The notes: generated from the sequence alone by a model not told the origin. A DNA stretch of 64,000 nucleotides from Rhizobium sp. N324 (GCF_001664485.1 NZ_CP013630.1:1057001-1121000); one strand, 5' to 3'; counted from the first letter of the stretch, positions 15,324-25,950 are shown. Translations and numbers: made by a program.

Positions 15324-18300
15324 TCAGGATGCCAGCCGCCATCCCGTTCCGGTGGCCTCGGTGGTGAAATCCTCGAAGGAGAGCGGCCGTGAGAAGGCAT
15401 AGCCCTGCAGGATGTCGCAGCCGAGATCGCGCAACAGTTCGGCATGGGCCGCCGTCTCAACGCCTTCGGCCACCGTCTCGACGCCGAGCGAGCGGGCAAT
15501 GTCGATGATCGAGCGGACCAGCGCCCGTTCCTGCGTGGCGCCGACGATCGGCTGCACCAGCTGGCGATCGATCTTCAGCCGCTTGGGCTTCAGCTTCAGC
15601 AGGCTGACGATCGAAGTATGGCCGGTGCCGAAATCGTCGATCTCGATATCGATGCCGAGCGCCTTGATGCGCTCGAGATTGTGCGAGGCGACATCCTCGC
15701 TCTCGTCGAGGAAGATCGATTCCACCAGTTCGAAGGAAAGTTCGCCGGGGCGGATATGCAGGTCGGCGAGCGATTCCAGCAGGCTGCCGTCATGCAGCCG
15801 CCGCGCCGAGACATTGACCGAGACCTTGGGCACGGCAATGCCCAGCGCCGTCCAGCGCATCCTGTCGCGCAGCGCCGTTTCCAGCACGATCCGGTCGAGC
15901 ATCTGCACGACATTGATCTCGTCGGCGATGCGCAGGAACCGGTCGGGCGCAAGCCACCCCTTGGACGGATGCTTCCAGCGCACCAGCGCCTCCACCCCTG
16001 TCAGTTCCATCGTCCGGGCGGAGAATTGCGGCTGATACCAGGCGGTGAATTCGCCATTGTCGATGCCGGCGAGGATCTCGTCGGCGGTGCGTTTGGTGTT
16101 GACGATATCGGCCTGGAGATTGTGGTTGAAGAATTCGAAGCGGTTGCGGCCCATGCTTTTGGCGCGGTAGAGCGCGATATCGGCATTGATCAGCACCTTG
16201 CGCGCATCGACATGAATGCCGTTGGCAAGTGCGATGCCGATCGACACGCCGCAGCGGCAGGCAAAACCCTGGAAATCGATCGGCTGGCGCATCTCCTCGA
16301 TGATCCTGGCTGAAAGCTCGGCCATCTCCTGATCGCCGACATCGACGGCGAGGATGACGAATTCGTCGCCGCCGATGCGCGCCACGAGATCGCTGCCGCG
16401 GACATTCTTGGCGAGCACCTTCGAGGCGTGCACCAGCATCGCATCGCCGGCGGCATGGCCGAGCGTGTCGTTGATCTCCTTGAAGCGGTCGAGGTCGATG
16501 TGCAGGATCGAGAATTTCTGCCGCTGCCGGCGGCCGTCATTCGTCAGCTCTTCCAGCGCGATATCGATCTTGCGGCGATTGGCGAGCGCGGTCAGCGGGT
16601 CGTGCAGCGAATTGTGCTCGATCCTGTTTTTGGCAAGCTCGAGCTCGATATTCTTGGCCACGGCCTCGTCCTTGGCCGCCTTCAGCCGGATCGTCATCAG
16701 CACGTCTTCGGTGGCATCGAAGGCGATGCCCATGATCTTCATCTCGCCGGTCCCCGTCTGGTGGACCTTGCCGACCGAGCGCACATAGCGCACCGCGCCG
16801 TTATCGACGATCACCCGGCAGACCAGGGTGTGGGTATCGCCGTTCTTCTTGAAGTAGCGGGCGCTTTCGAGCGCCAGGCCCCGATCCTCGGGGTGGATGC
16901 AGCCAAGCCAGGTCTCCTCGGTCATGAAGCCGTTGCGCGGCGCAAGCCCGTAGAGTTCGTGCATGCGCTCGTTCCAGATCGAGCCGCCCCGGTCGGGCCG
17001 TGCTTCCCAGATGCCGCATTGATAGGAATTGAGCGCCAGGTCGAGCCGGCTCGACAGTTCGGCCAACTGCCCCTCGCGGCTGGAAAGCTCTTCAAGCGCC
17101 AGCTCCAGCTCGGCATTCTTGACCTCGCTCATATCTTTCGCCTTGCGTAGCGTGTCGGTCGTCTCCGCATCGACGGTCACGTCCCAGACGATGCCGATCG
17201 TCTTGCTGACGCCGCAGGCATCCGTATAGAAGGCGCCGACCGAGCGCAGATGCCGGATTCCGCCATCGGCAAGCAGGATGCGGTATTGCGCCGTGCAGGC
17301 GGTGCCGGCGATGCTGCAGCTGAAGAAATGCACTTCGGCAATGTCGCGGTCCTCGGGCAGGATCGCCGCCAGCCATTCGTCGAGCGCCCGGCTGCCCTCC
17401 TGCGCCGGCTTGCCGTGCAGCGCCGCGGCGCGCGCATCCCAGAGCAGGCTGCTCGAATGATCCTGCAGTTCCCAGATGCCGATATTCGAGGATTTCAGCG
17501 CCAGATCGAGCCGCTGCGACAGTTCCTTGAGTTTCGTCTCGCGCGTCTCCAGCTCGGTGATGTTGCGATTGCGCTCGCCGAGCAGGAGGGTGGCGAAGAA
17601 GATCGGGATGATGATGATGCAGCCGGCGGCAAGGACGATCAGGCGCAGCTCGGTTCGGTTTTCCGGTATCGCGTTCCAGCCGCTGTTGGGGACGACGGAG
17701 AGTTCCCACTTGCCGCCGGCAAAGCCGATCTTCTGGCGCATCGGATTCTTGCCGTCGATCTCGGACGACCCGAAGAACGGTGCGGCTGTCGCACCCCTCG
17801 CCGGCGAGCCGATATCCCGGATGGCGATCGAAAGATGGTTGAGATGCGGAAAACGTTCCCGGTTTTCGCGGTCGCGCGCCGGCATCAGCCCGGTCGCCTC
17901 GTAGAACATTTGCTGGTCGATGACGAGCTCGACTGCCCCCCAGAGCCGCCGCTGGCCGTTCTCCTTGACGAAGACCGGGAAGAATATGGCAAAGCCGTCC
18001 CGGCCGTCGGTGCGGACAGGACCATAGAAGCGCGCCGACAGATCGGCGGCCGCCGGCGTCATCGCCTGGCGTGAAAACAGCGTTGCGCGCACGTCGCGGC
18101 CGATCTCCTCATTACCGGGTAGCCTGGGATAGACGTTGTCGATGATGAAATCCGGTGCGACGGCGATGTGAATGAAGGACGGATTCTGGATCAGCAGCCA
18201 GTTGATCTGCCGCTCCATCTCCTCTCCGTTTGCGGCGCTGACGGAGATCAGATTGGCAAGGTCGCGGACCATGCTGAGGTCCATATTGATCTCAGCCATC

Positions 18301-18497
18301 ACCCGGGCGCGGATGAGGTTCGCCTCGCTTTCGGTGCGGATATGAAGTTCGCGCCCATAAGATTGAGTATTGGCTCGGTCGAGGCCGAAGCCGACCATGA
18401 TGACGACAAGGGCGACAAGCGATGAAACCAGAAACGAGACGCGGGTATTCTTCAACACGCGCCGTAACTGCTTGTTGTCGCTCAGCCTGGATAACAA
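15324..18497 (-). CDS. CHASE-PAS-GGDEF-EAL cyclic-di-GMP signalling protein
   Basis: A 1057-residue membrane protein. A helix at about 23-42 is followed by a periplasmic CHASE-type sensor (about 70-270), a second helix near 285, two PAS/PAC modules (about 325-590), then a GGDEF domain with intact GGDEF near residue 709 and an EAL domain with intact EALVRW near 836. Both catalytic signatures are present ([10 protein letters not shown] follows in EAL), so it could make and degrade cyclic di-GMP; which activity dominates is unknown. Monocistronic by appearance. The ligand is unknown. Confidence 0.9.
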   Translation of the reverse strand: MLSRLSDNKQLRRVLKNTRVSFLVSSLVALVVIMVGFGLDRANTQSYGRELHIRTESEANLIRARVMAEINMDLSMVRDLANLISVSAANGEEMERQINWLLIQNPSFIHIAVAPDFIIDNVYPRLPGNEEIGRDVRATLFSRQAMTPAAADLSARFYGPVRTDGRDGFAIFFPVFVKENGQRRLWGAVELVIDQQMFYEATGLMPARDRENRERFPHLNHLSIAIRDIGSPARGATAAPFFGSSEIDGKNPMRQKIGFAGGKWELSVVPNSGWNAIPENRTELRLIVLAAGCIIIIPIFFATLLLGERNRNITELETRETKLKELSQRLDLALKSSNIGIWELQDHSSSLLWDARAAALHGKPAQEGSRALDEWLAAILPEDRDIAEVHFFSCSIAGTACTAQYRILLADGGIRHLRSVGAFYTDACGVSKTIGIVWDVTVDAETTDTLRKAKDMSEVKNAELELALEELSSREGQLAELSSRLDLALNSYQCGIWEARPDRGGSIWNERMHELYGLAPRNGFMTEETWLGCIHPEDRGLALESARYFKKNGDTHTLVCRVIVDNGAVRYVRSVGKVHQTGTGEMKIMGIAFDATEDVLMTIRLKAAKDEAVAKNIELELAKNRIEHNSLHDPLTALANRRKIDIALEELTNDGRRQRQKFSILHIDLDRFKEINDTLGHAAGDAMLVHASKVLAKNVRGSDLVARIGGDEFVILAVDVGDQEMAELSARIIEEMRQPIDFQGFACRCGVSIGIALANGIHVDARKVLINADIALYRAKSMGRNRFEFFNHNLQADIVNTKRTADEILAGIDNGEFTAWYQPQFSARTMELTGVEALVRWKHPSKGWLAPDRFLRIADEINVVQMLDRIVLETALRDRMRWTALGIAVPKVSVNVSARRLHDGSLLESLADLHIRPGELSFELVESIFLDESEDVASHNLERIKALGIDIEIDDFGTGHTSIVSLLKLKPKRLKIDRQLVQPIVGATQERALVRSIIDIARSLGVETVAEGVETAAHAELLRDLGCDILQGYAFSRPLSFEDFTTEATGTGWRLAS

Positions 18498-18738
18498 AAC
18501 GAAACTCCCATCTTCCGGGCGACTTTAGGGCGTGGGAGTTAATTTACGATTGCCCCGAGACGATGCCAAAAATCATGGGAAGGGAAAATCAGCGGTTAAC
18601 GCTATGTCTTGATTATATTTAAAATCCTATTCATCAATTAGGCGGAAAAAGCCATTCTTACGGGCAATTTTCGCCATATTCAGGAGGCTATGTGTGGCCA
18701 GTCATATTCTCGTGCAGCGTTTCAAAAGGATTGCCGCC

Positions 18739-18999
18739 ATGCGTTTCGTCGTCGCCACGCTTTTGGCAACAGCAAGTTTCCTGTCGCCGATGAGCGGTTT
18801 TGCCGAGAGCGCCGATGTCGAGGCGACGATCAAGAAGGTCGACACCGCCAATCTCGTGCTGACGCTTGATGACGGCAAGACCTATCAGGCGCCCGAGGAA
18901 TTCAATTTCGACGGGCTGGCGGCCGGCGTGAAGGTCATCGTCTTCTACACCGAAGTCGACGGCAAGCGCGTCATCAACGATCTCGATATCGTCAAGTAA
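18739..18999 (+). CDS. DUF1344 family secreted protein
   Basis: An 86-residue protein with a signal peptide (MRFVVATLLATASFLSP to GFAESA) and a small mature domain beginning DVEATIKKVDTANLVLTLDDG, the DUF1344 pattern common in rhizobia. Function is unknown; the fold is probably a small OB/beta barrel. The ATG at 18739 with AAAGGA upstream gives a normal signal peptide. A GTG at 18694 with CAGGAGG would add 15 residues and cannot be excluded. Confidence 0.8.
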   Translation: MRFVVATLLATASFLSPMSGFAESADVEATIKKVDTANLVLTLDDGKTYQAPEEFNFDGLAAGVKVIVFYTEVDGKRVINDLDIVK

Positions 19000-19044
19000 G
19001 GCCGCTTCTGGAGAATGGTAAGGTGAGGTTCGCGCCAATGGCTG

Positions 19045-19179
19045 CCCCTCACCCTAGCCCTCTCCCCGTAAACGGGGCGAGGGGACGTGCCCTGCGAGAC
19101 GCCAGTGGGGAACGAGAGGTTGCGGCACACCCCCTTCGCCCCGTTTACGGGGAGAAGGTGCCGGCAGGCGGATGAGGGG
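19045..19179. repeat. RIME-like palindromic repeat, copy 2
   Basis: A 135-bp copy with CCCCTCACCC and GGATGAGGGG ends and two internal CTCCCCGTAAACGGGG-type palindromes. It lies between the converging ends of the DUF1344 and histidine phosphatase genes. Confidence 0.88.
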
Positions 19180-19187
19180 CAGGCGCC

Positions 19188-19778
19188 CTACAGCCAGACG
19201 ATCGTCCGCTCGCCGGTGTCGATCCTGACGATCTGGTCCTGTGGGATGCCGCCTTCCGCCGCACTGCTCTTCGGCAGGTCAGCGATCATCTGGAACAGTG
19301 TGCGGATGACGCCGCCATGGGTGACGCAGACGGTCGGGCGGTCGACGGATTGCAGCCATGAGCCGGTGCGCCAGGAGAGGATCTCGTAGCTTTCCGCGTC
19401 GTCGCCGGGCGGGATGAAATCCCATTTCGAGGCGTTGCGTTCGGCCACCCGCTCGCGCTGCGTCGCCTTCAGCTCCTTGAGCGTCGAGCCCTCCCAGTCG
19501 CCGAAGGAAATCTCCACCAGTCTCGGATCGGTGCGATAGGCAAGCGGCGGCAGGCCCATGGCGGCGCGGACGATTTCCATCGTCGCGCGCGTGCGCCCGA
19601 GCGGGCTTGCGACGAAATCGAATGCATCGACCGTGTCGCCGAGAATTTCGCCAAGCGCCAGCCCGTTCTGCCGGGCCTGTTCCAGGCCCGTGGCATTCAT
19701 CGGGATATCCTTCTGGCCCTGCAGGCGGCGCTCGGCATTCCAGTCGGTCTGACCGTGTCTGATCACGTAGATAAGCAC
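19188..19778 (-). CDS. Histidine phosphatase family protein
   Basis: A 196-residue member of the phosphoglycerate-mutase/acid-phosphatase superfamily. The catalytic RHG motif is in YVIRHGQTDWNAERR at the N-terminus, the second-site region is SPLGRTRATME with EISFGDWEG, and the second His is in VCVTHGGVIRTL near residue 150. It starts 21 bp after the fabI stop, so the two form an operon. Substrate is unknown; the numbering gpm/cobC used for relatives is not justified here. Confidence 0.88.
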   Translation of the reverse strand: MLIYVIRHGQTDWNAERRLQGQKDIPMNATGLEQARQNGLALGEILGDTVDAFDFVASPLGRTRATMEIVRAAMGLPPLAYRTDPRLVEISFGDWEGSTLKELKATQRERVAERNASKWDFIPPGDDAESYEILSWRTGSWLQSVDRPTVCVTHGGVIRTLFQMIADLPKSSAAEGGIPQDQIVRIDTGERTIVWL

Positions 19779-19799
19779 GGGTCTCGGCTCCGGAATGCT

Positions 19800-20618
19800 T
19801 CAGTCCTTGACGACCGAAATGTCGGGCGCGTCGACCGCTTTCATGCCGATGACATGATAGCCGCTGTCGGCATGGTGGACTTCGCCGGTGACGGAGCGCG
19901 ACAGGTCCGACAGCAGATAGAGGCCGACATCGCCGACTTCTTCGATGGTGACGGTCCGGCGCAGCGGCGCGTTATATTCGTTCCATTTCAGAATATAGCG
20001 GAAATCGCCGATGCCGGAGGCGGCGAGCGTCTTGATCGGGCCGGCCGAGACGGCGTTGACGCGGATGTTCTGCGGTCCGAGGTCGACGGCCAGATATTTG
20101 ACGCTCGCTTCGAGCGCGGCCTTGGCGACGCCCATGACGTTATAGTTCGGCATCACTTTTTCGGCGCCGTAATAGGTCAGCGTCAGCATGGCGCCGCCAT
20201 CGGTCATCAGCTTCTCGGCGCGGCGTGCGACCGAGGTGAAGGAATAGACGGAAATCTGCATCGTCTTGGCGAAATTGTCGGCCGAGGTGTCGACGTAACG
20301 GCCGGTCAGCTCGTCCTTGTCGGAGAAGCCGATCGCGTGCACGAGGAAATCGATCTTGCCCCAGAGCTTTTCGACGTTTGCGAAAACCTCGTCGATGGTG
20401 GCTTCGTCGGCAACGTCGCAGTGGCCGACCAGCGTCGCGCCGATTTCGGCGGCGAGCGGCTCGACGCGCTTCTTCAGCGCATCGCCCTGGTAGGTGAGCG
20501 CGACTTCTCCGCCCTGCGCATGAATGGCCTTGGCAATACCCCACGCAATCGAGCGATTGTTGGCGACACCCATGATGACGCCGCGTTTGCCTGCCATGAG
20601 GCCGGATGCTTGAGCCAT
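19800..20618 (-). CDS. fabI: Enoyl-ACP reductase (NADH)
   Basis: A 272-residue enoyl-acyl-carrier-protein reductase that performs the last reduction in each round of fatty acid elongation. Family marks are GKRGVIMGVANNRSIAWGIA, the catalytic Tyr-x6-Lys in YNVMGVAKAAL, and SAGPIKTLAASGI. Length is normal for FabI. It heads a two-gene unit with the histidine phosphatase. Rhizobia often carry more than one fabI; this may be fabI1. Confidence 0.94.
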   Translation of the reverse strand: MAQASGLMAGKRGVIMGVANNRSIAWGIAKAIHAQGGEVALTYQGDALKKRVEPLAAEIGATLVGHCDVADEATIDEVFANVEKLWGKIDFLVHAIGFSDKDELTGRYVDTSADNFAKTMQISVYSFTSVARRAEKLMTDGGAMLTLTYYGAEKVMPNYNVMGVAKAALEASVKYLAVDLGPQNIRVNAVSAGPIKTLAASGIGDFRYILKWNEYNAPLRRTVTIEEVGDVGLYLLSDLSRSVTGEVHHADSGYHVIGMKAVDAPDISVVKD

Positions 20619-20740
20619 ATTTCGCTCCCTAGGAATTCTGATCGATCCTGCCTATGGCATAGGCCGTTAATCGGTTCAAGCTTGGCCTGGATCATCAACT
20701 GTTAGGTATCGTAACAAAGGGTGCGAAAGTCATAAATATT

Positions 20741-21961
20741 TCACAGGAACAGGCCTTCGCGCATGCTCCGCATGAGATCGGTGACTTTGTCGTCGGGCTT
20801 TTCCCACAGGATAATGCGCAATTCGACGACGAGATCGCCCCTGCCGCCCTCTTCGCGGGGCAATCCCTGGCCGGGGATTTTGATCGTCTTGTCAGAGCCG
20901 GACCACGCTGGGATAGTAACGTTGAGCGGCCCGCTCAGTCCCTCGATGCGCGCCTCGGTGCCGAGCACGGCATTTTCGATGCTGAGCGGCAGCACGGCAT
21001 GCAGATCGAAACCGTCGACGGTGAAGCGCGGATCGGGCGCAATGCGAATGTTGATGACGGCATCGCCCCGCTGCATGCCCGGCAGCTTGAAGCCCTGTCC
21101 CTTGAGCCGCAGCTCGTGACCATCCTTGGTGCCGGGCGGCAACGCGAAACCGATCTCGCGACCCTCCGGCAGTGAGGCGGTAATCCAGCCGCTCTTCAGC
21201 ACGTCGTCGATCGTCACCGTCGCCGTCGCCACCTCGTCGGGTGCTTTTTCGAGGCCCGTATCCTTGGCGCCGGTGAACCGGCGCACCAGGGATGTCAGGA
21301 TACTGAGCGGCAGGGGCAGGTTGGCGCCGGCATTGCCTGCCATCTCAGCGGCGTCTTCGTCGCCCCTGGTGTCGGCCTCCGCGGCATCGCCATCCACGCG
21401 CCTGCCGGCCTCGCTCGCCTGCTGGCTCTGGGTCTGTTGGTTCTGGGCCTGCTGATTCTGGCTCTGCTGATTTTGGGCCTGCTGATATTGCGCCTGCTGC
21501 GCGCGGCCCTGCGCCTGGCCGCCGCCGGCAGCGCGTGCCTGGGCGCCGAAAATGCGCTCGACCATCTCGTCGGCCGGCTCGGCCGATCCTGCCTGTTGTC
21601 TGGCGCTCTCGGCCGCCGCCTTCTGGGCGGCGCGTGCAAGCTCTTCCATCACCCGCTCGGCATTGGCCTGCGCCGCCTTGGCGCGCACGGCAGCCTCACG
21701 CGCAGCCTGGCGCTGCTGCATGATCGTCTGTTCCTGCTTCTTGGTTTCCGCCATCCGCACCGCATTGTCGAACAGGCTGCGTTTGCGCGGGTCCTTCAAC
21801 GTTTCATAGGCGCGGCCGATCTCGGCGAACCGGGCCGTCGCCGTCGGGTCGCCCTGATTGTGGTCGGGATGGGCCGATTTGGCCATGTTGCGCCAGGCCG
21901 CCTTGATCTCGTCTGCCGCCGCGTCGCGTTTGACGCCCAGAATTTTATAAGGATCGCGCAT
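20741..21961 (-). CDS. DnaJ/CbpA-type co-chaperone with Gln-rich linker
   Basis: A 406-residue J-domain protein. Residues 1-65 are a J domain with the HPD motif (KSAHPDHNQGD), which stimulates DnaK ATPase. A coiled-coil, Ala/Gln-rich region follows, including a run of degenerate five-residue QNQQ-type repeats around residues 155-180. The C-terminal part (about 240-400) is the DnaJ substrate-binding domain (LPPGTKDGHELRLKGQGFKL). The zinc-finger Cys repeats of true DnaJ are absent, as in CbpA. The linker repeats are unusual. Confidence 0.87.
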   Translation of the reverse strand: MRDPYKILGVKRDAAADEIKAAWRNMAKSAHPDHNQGDPTATARFAEIGRAYETLKDPRKRSLFDNAVRMAETKKQEQTIMQQRQAAREAAVRAKAAQANAERVMEELARAAQKAAAESARQQAGSAEPADEMVERIFGAQARAAGGGQAQGRAQQAQYQQAQNQQSQNQQAQNQQTQSQQASEAGRRVDGDAAEADTRGDEDAAEMAGNAGANLPLPLSILTSLVRRFTGAKDTGLEKAPDEVATATVTIDDVLKSGWITASLPEGREIGFALPPGTKDGHELRLKGQGFKLPGMQRGDAVINIRIAPDPRFTVDGFDLHAVLPLSIENAVLGTEARIEGLSGPLNVTIPAWSGSDKTIKIPGQGLPREEGGRGDLVVELRIILWEKPDDKVTDLMRSMREGLFL

Positions 21962-22242
21962 GTCAAACCGCCGGTGTTGCGATGCGGGAAGCCACGTCCT
22001 TGCCCGGCATCCCGAAATTCCAAAATCAAAGCCAATATCAACTCGTCACGTGCCATCCCGCCCCAACGGCATGGACAGCCACTCTCAACCCCGATCGTGC
22101 GCGGGAGTTGCTAATCACTTCTTATTTCTATGGAGAGATGTGGAGTGTTTTGCGCCGAATGGTTAGCTCTTTGCTAAGCATTCGGCAGAGAGCCGTCAGG
22201 CGTTAACCTGTCGGGCCGGATCGGCTCCCAATCAGCTTTCCC

Positions 22243-22263
22243 GCCGGAAATTAACTTTCCGGC
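22243..22263 (-). terminator. Hairpin at the end of the RT0821-type gene
   Basis: GCCGGAAA and TTTCCGGC form a perfect 8-bp stem around the stop codon on the minus strand. There is no T run, so it is at best a weak terminator or a 3'-end stabiliser. Confidence 0.4.
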
Positions 22264-22709
22264 TGGAAGCTTAGGAGCTGCCAGTTGCCGCCGCCGACGA
22301 GGCAAGTCTTGCCGTAGAATTTGGCGATGCCGACATAGGAATGCCGCGTCGTGCGGAACTGGCGGCAGACCTGGCCTGATTCGTTGTTCTCGACGATCGT
22401 ATCGATGACGCCGGCACTGCCCGTCGATGCATTCGCCCAGGGAAGCGGCTGGCCCTCGAGCCTTTGCACATCGGCCGAGGTCACGGCATTGCGCACGGTC
22501 ATCTCGTCCGACAGCGTATCGGTGCTCGGCGGCGTCTGCGGCACGGTGCCGGTTGCCACCGACCGGTCGACCTTGGCTTCACTGAGAAAATCCATGCCGC
22601 CTGCCAGGCAGCCGGAAAGCGAAAGCATGGCAACGCCGATGACGAAGAACGCGCAGCTGCGTTGCCGCAGGCTCTTTGTATGGCGATATGACTTTGCTAT
22701 GACTTCCAC
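22251..22709 (-). CDS. RT0821/Lpp0805-type surface lipoprotein
   Basis: About 152 residues. A hydrophobic leader (SCAFFVIGVAMLSLSGC) ends in an LSGC lipobox, so it should be a lipid-anchored envelope protein. The C-terminal domain resembles the 17-kDa surface antigen-like RT0821/Lpp0805 family (VCRQFRTT, KTCLVGGGNWQLLS). The start is a GTG at 22709; a longer frame to 22796 would run into the divergent pdxH start. No partner genes are evident. Confidence 0.72.
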   Translation of the reverse strand: MEVIAKSYRHTKSLRQRSCAFFVIGVAMLSLSGCLAGGMDFLSEAKVDRSVATGTVPQTPPSTDTLSDEMTVRNAVTSADVQRLEGQPLPWANASTGSAGVIDTIVENNESGQVCRQFRTTRHSYVGIAKFYGKTCLVGGGNWQLLSFQPES

Positions 22710-22774
22710 CCTGCATCCTGTCCAGTTATCAAAAGCTGGGCGAGTTTTGAATAATCCGGGGCATTTGAACCAAT

Positions 22775-23395
22775 ATGTCGGCAAACGAGTTAACAAGCGG
22801 TGACTTTACCGAAAGTGGCGAACCCTTCAAGCTCTTTGCCGAATGGCTTGGAGAAGCGGAGGCTTCCGAACCCAACGACCCGAATGCCGTGGCGTTGGCA
22901 ACGGTCGATGAGGATGGTCTTCCCAATGTCCGCATGGTTCTCCTGAAGGGATTCGACGAAGACGGTTTTGTCTTCTACACCAATTTCGAGAGCCAGAAAG
23001 GCCGTGAAATTCTCGGCCAGAAAAAGGCCGCCATGTGCTTTCACTGGAAAAGCCTGCGCCGCCAGGTCAGGCTGCGCGGCCCGGTCGAGATCGTCACCGA
23101 CGCCGAAGCCGACGCCTATTTCAAGACGCGGGCCCGCGGCAGCCGCATCGGCGCCTGGGCTTCGAAACAATCCCGCCCGCTCGAAAGTCGATTCGCGCTT
23201 GAAAAGGCGGTGGCCGAATATACCGCCCGTTATGCCATCGGCGAAATTCCGCGCCCCGCCCACTGGTCGGGCTTCCGCATCCGGCCGACCTCGATCGAAT
23301 TCTGGAAGGACCAGAATTTCCGCCTGCATGACCGCATCGAATTTCGCCGGCCCTTGCCGGAGGGCGCATGGGACAAGGTCAGGATGTATCCGTAA
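22775..23395 (+). CDS. pdxH: Pyridoxamine 5'-phosphate oxidase
   Basis: A 206-residue FMN enzyme that oxidises pyridoxine or pyridoxamine 5'-phosphate to pyridoxal 5'-phosphate. Family segments are [20 protein letters not shown], the FMN-binding region [13 protein letters not shown], and the C-terminal signature [18 protein letters not shown]. Length and ends are normal. Divergent from the lipoprotein gene and convergent with the polysaccharide deacetylase gene 6 bp away. Confidence 0.95.
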   Translation: MSANELTSGDFTESGEPFKLFAEWLGEAEASEPNDPNAVALATVDEDGLPNVRMVLLKGFDEDGFVFYTNFESQKGREILGQKKAAMCFHWKSLRRQVRLRGPVEIVTDAEADAYFKTRARGSRIGAWASKQSRPLESRFALEKAVAEYTARYAIGEIPRPAHWSGFRIRPTSIEFWKDQNFRLHDRIEFRRPLPEGAWDKVRMYP

Positions 23396-23401
23396 GTGGC
23401 G

Positions 23402-24439
23402 CTATTTGCCCATCAGCTTCAGCGGAATGCCGGAGGCAAGGGCTGAGACGTAGCGTCGCTTCTGGTAGAAGCCGTTCAGCGAAATGCGGCTGAGATAGCC
23501 GGTTTTCCGCGCCAGCGGCAGGCCCGGCTGGGTGGTGACCGCAAGCTGAAAGCCGAGATTGCGGGCAATTGCTGCCTCGCGGCTGGTCGCCGTCTCCGGC
23601 GTGCCGTAGGGATAGGCGATCGTCTTGGGGCGGATGCCGGTCACCACTTCCACGTAATCGGCCGAAACCTGCATTTCTATCCGCGCTTCGGCTTCCGACA
23701 GGCGGGCCAGCGCCCGGTGGCTGATCGTATGGGCGCCGAGTGCGGCGAGGGGATGGGCCGCCAGCCATTGCAGATGACCAGGACCCATCACCAATTCGCG
23801 GGTGATATCGGTCGGCTCGATGCCGTTTTCCCGTGCCAGCATGTCGATCGCGGCAACGGCGCGCGCCTCGTCGGAGCGGTGGATATAGGCGGCGAATCGA
23901 TCGAAGGCAGTCCATTGCTGCTGCGGATCGTCGAGCGGCAGGCGCTCGCTGCCGCGGCCGAAATCGAAGCGGAGTTCGCTTGAGCGGCGCAAGAGCACGG
24001 CGAGCGTCTCCCACCAGATGCTGTGCGAGCCCTCGGCAAAACCCTTGGCGACGAATACCGTGAACGGCGCCCGATGCTGTTCGAACACCGGCAGCGCGTG
24101 CTCCAGATTGTTGATGTAGCCGTCGTCGAGCGTGAAGGCGGCAAACGGCTTTCCGGCCTCGGGCTCGGCCAGCAGCGCCGGCACCTGATCGAGCGGCACG
24201 AAGCGATAGCCCTCCCGCCTCAGCCGCCGCAGCGCCGTATCGAGAAAGCCGGGGGTGATTTCCAGATGCGCATTCGGCTCGAAAGCCTCCGGCACGTGCG
24301 GGCGGACATGATGCAGCGTGAAGACGACGCCGCGTCCGCGGGCTTGACGCATCAGCCCGGCGGCGGCGATGAGCCAGGAAACCTCGAGCCCGGCGCCGAT
24401 TGCCGCGCGTTTTGCCAGTCGCTTGAATTGTCCCGCCAT
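23402..24439 (-). CDS. Polysaccharide deacetylase family protein (NodB-homology domain)
   Basis: A 345-residue carbohydrate esterase 4-type protein. The first catalytic motif reads FTLDDGYINN (usually TFDDG) near residue 113, and a His-containing second motif is seen in GAHTISHRALAR near residue 236. These metal-dependent enzymes remove N-acetyl groups from sugars. A hydrophobic stretch near residues 20-30 could anchor it. Substrate unknown; it is not nodB itself, which lies among nod genes absent here. Confidence 0.85.
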   Translation of the reverse strand: MAGQFKRLAKRAAIGAGLEVSWLIAAAGLMRQARGRGVVFTLHHVRPHVPEAFEPNAHLEITPGFLDTALRRLRREGYRFVPLDQVPALLAEPEAGKPFAAFTLDDGYINNLEHALPVFEQHRAPFTVFVAKGFAEGSHSIWWETLAVLLRRSSELRFDFGRGSERLPLDDPQQQWTAFDRFAAYIHRSDEARAVAAIDMLARENGIEPTDITRELVMGPGHLQWLAAHPLAALGAHTISHRALARLSEAEARIEMQVSADYVEVVTGIRPKTIAYPYGTPETATSREAAIARNLGFQLAVTTQPGLPLARKTGYLSRISLNGFYQKRRYVSALASGIPLKLMGK

Positions 24440-24654
24440 GCGCCGTCCGTTGCCTTTTTCCGGAGACTAGCAAACGCGGCTTAAGCCTTGCTGAATCCCG
24501 ATTTCGCACGGGACTTTTCATTTCCTGTTAACCAAGGCGATGAAAAGACTAGAAAAATGGTAGGAGTTGCCTCAAAGTCGCGCCAAACTTGCCGCTTCTG
24601 TCACATTACGGCACAAAGGCCGATCCTGTCCGCCGACGCATCAAGGGGAACTGC

Positions 24655-25935
24655 ATGAGAACGCTTCTGGCGGCTGTTTTGACCGTAACGCTGGCCATTT
24701 CGGCGCCTCTTACGGCCTTGGCTGGCAGCGCTTCATTGATCCTCGATGCCCGCACCGGCAAGGTTCTCGCCGCCGAGAACGCCGATACGCTGAACCATCC
24801 AGCCTCGCTGACCAAGATGATGACGCTCTATCTCACCTTCGAGGCTCTGAAGCGCGGCAAGATCGGCTGGGATACGCCGATCAAGATGTCGAAATATGCC
24901 GCCGCCCGGCCGCCGACCAAGCTCGGCGTCAAGGCCGGCGGCACGATCACGGTGCGCGAGGCGGTCTATGGCATGATCATCAAATCCGCCAATGATGCCG
25001 CCGCCGCCATGGGCGAGACGCTCGGCGGCTCGGAAAGCGGCTTTGCCCGGATGATGACGGCCAAGGCCCGCCAGCTTGGCATGAGCCGCACCGTCTTCGT
25101 CAACGCCTCCGGCCTGCCGGACGGCCGTCAGGTCACCACCGCGCGCGATATGTCGACGCTCGCCATCGCGCTGATGAAGAATTTCCCGAACGAATACCGG
25201 CTGTTTTCGGCGGCAAGCTTCAATTTCCGCGGCCGCACCGTGCGCGGCCACAACAATCTCATGTACCGCTACCAGGGCATGGACGGCATCAAGACCGGTT
25301 ACACCAATGCCTCCGGCTTCAATCTCGTCAGCGCCGTCAAGGACGGCAACCGCCGCGTCGTCGGCGTCGTGCTCGGCGGCCGCACCGCCCGCAGCCGCGA
25401 CGCCAAGATGGCCGGTCTGCTCGACCGCTATCTCGGCCGTGCCTCCTCTTCCGGCGGCGCCAAGCTGGTGGCGAGCGTCGGGGCCAGGGAGCCTGTCGAA
25501 ATCGCCTCCGCCGCCGATTCCGATGTTCCGGTGCCGCTGAGCGCGCCGCGCCCGGCCGACGATCTTGCCGCAAAGAGCCTGGCCTATGCCGATGACGCCG
25601 TCGTGCCATTGGAGCGTCCGGTCGCGATGGACGAAATCCTGAACGCCGGCAAGGCGCCGAAAATGTCGGCAGACAAAGCCGATGGTGACTGGCAGATCCA
25701 GATCTCGGCCGCGCCGAGCGCCGATGCGGCGCGTGCGCTTCTCGCCCAGGCAAAGTCGGAGGGCGGCGCGCCGCTCAGTTCCGCCTCGCCCTATACCGAG
25801 GCAGTCGGGACGGGCGCCAACAAGATCTATCGCGCCCGCTTCGTCGGCTTCGCCAGCAAGGATGCCGCCGTCTCCGCCTGCGATGCACTGAAGCAGCGCT
25901 CCTACGATTGCATGCTGCTGCCGGACCACGGCTGA
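24655..25935 (+). CDS. D-alanyl-D-alanine carboxypeptidase with SPOR domain
   Basis: A 426-residue penicillin-binding protein of the DacA type that trims the terminal D-Ala from peptidoglycan stem peptides in the periplasm. A signal peptide ends near ALAGS (24). The active-site motifs are SLTK (51-54), SAN (111-113) and KTG (213-215). The last 80 residues (from DGDWQIQISA) form a SPOR-like peptidoglycan-binding domain, suggesting a septal location. The ATG at 24655 with AAGGGGAA is the clear start. Confidence 0.9.
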   Translation: MRTLLAAVLTVTLAISAPLTALAGSASLILDARTGKVLAAENADTLNHPASLTKMMTLYLTFEALKRGKIGWDTPIKMSKYAAARPPTKLGVKAGGTITVREAVYGMIIKSANDAAAAMGETLGGSESGFARMMTAKARQLGMSRTVFVNASGLPDGRQVTTARDMSTLAIALMKNFPNEYRLFSAASFNFRGRTVRGHNNLMYRYQGMDGIKTGYTNASGFNLVSAVKDGNRRVVGVVLGGRTARSRDAKMAGLLDRYLGRASSSGGAKLVASVGAREPVEIASAADSDVPVPLSAPRPADDLAAKSLAYADDAVVPLERPVAMDEILNAGKAPKMSADKADGDWQIQISAAPSADAARALLAQAKSEGGAPLSSASPYTEAVGTGANKIYRARFVGFASKDAAVSACDALKQRSYDCMLLPDHG

Positions 25936-25950
25936 TCGCCGCAGCAATTC

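Noticed and set aside
15173..15499. N-terminal extension of chorismate synthase to 15499
   Set aside because: The added residues are Arg/Pro-rich and overlap the 3' end of the next gene; family members start at [10 protein letters not shown].
21415..21510. Tandem repeats that could suggest a CRISPR array
   Set aside because: They encode the in-frame Gln/Asn repeats of the DnaJ-domain protein, with no unique spacers or uniform repeat length.
23402..24439. nodB chitooligosaccharide deacetylase
   Set aside because: It shares only the domain; it is longer, has an altered first motif and no nod genes surround it.
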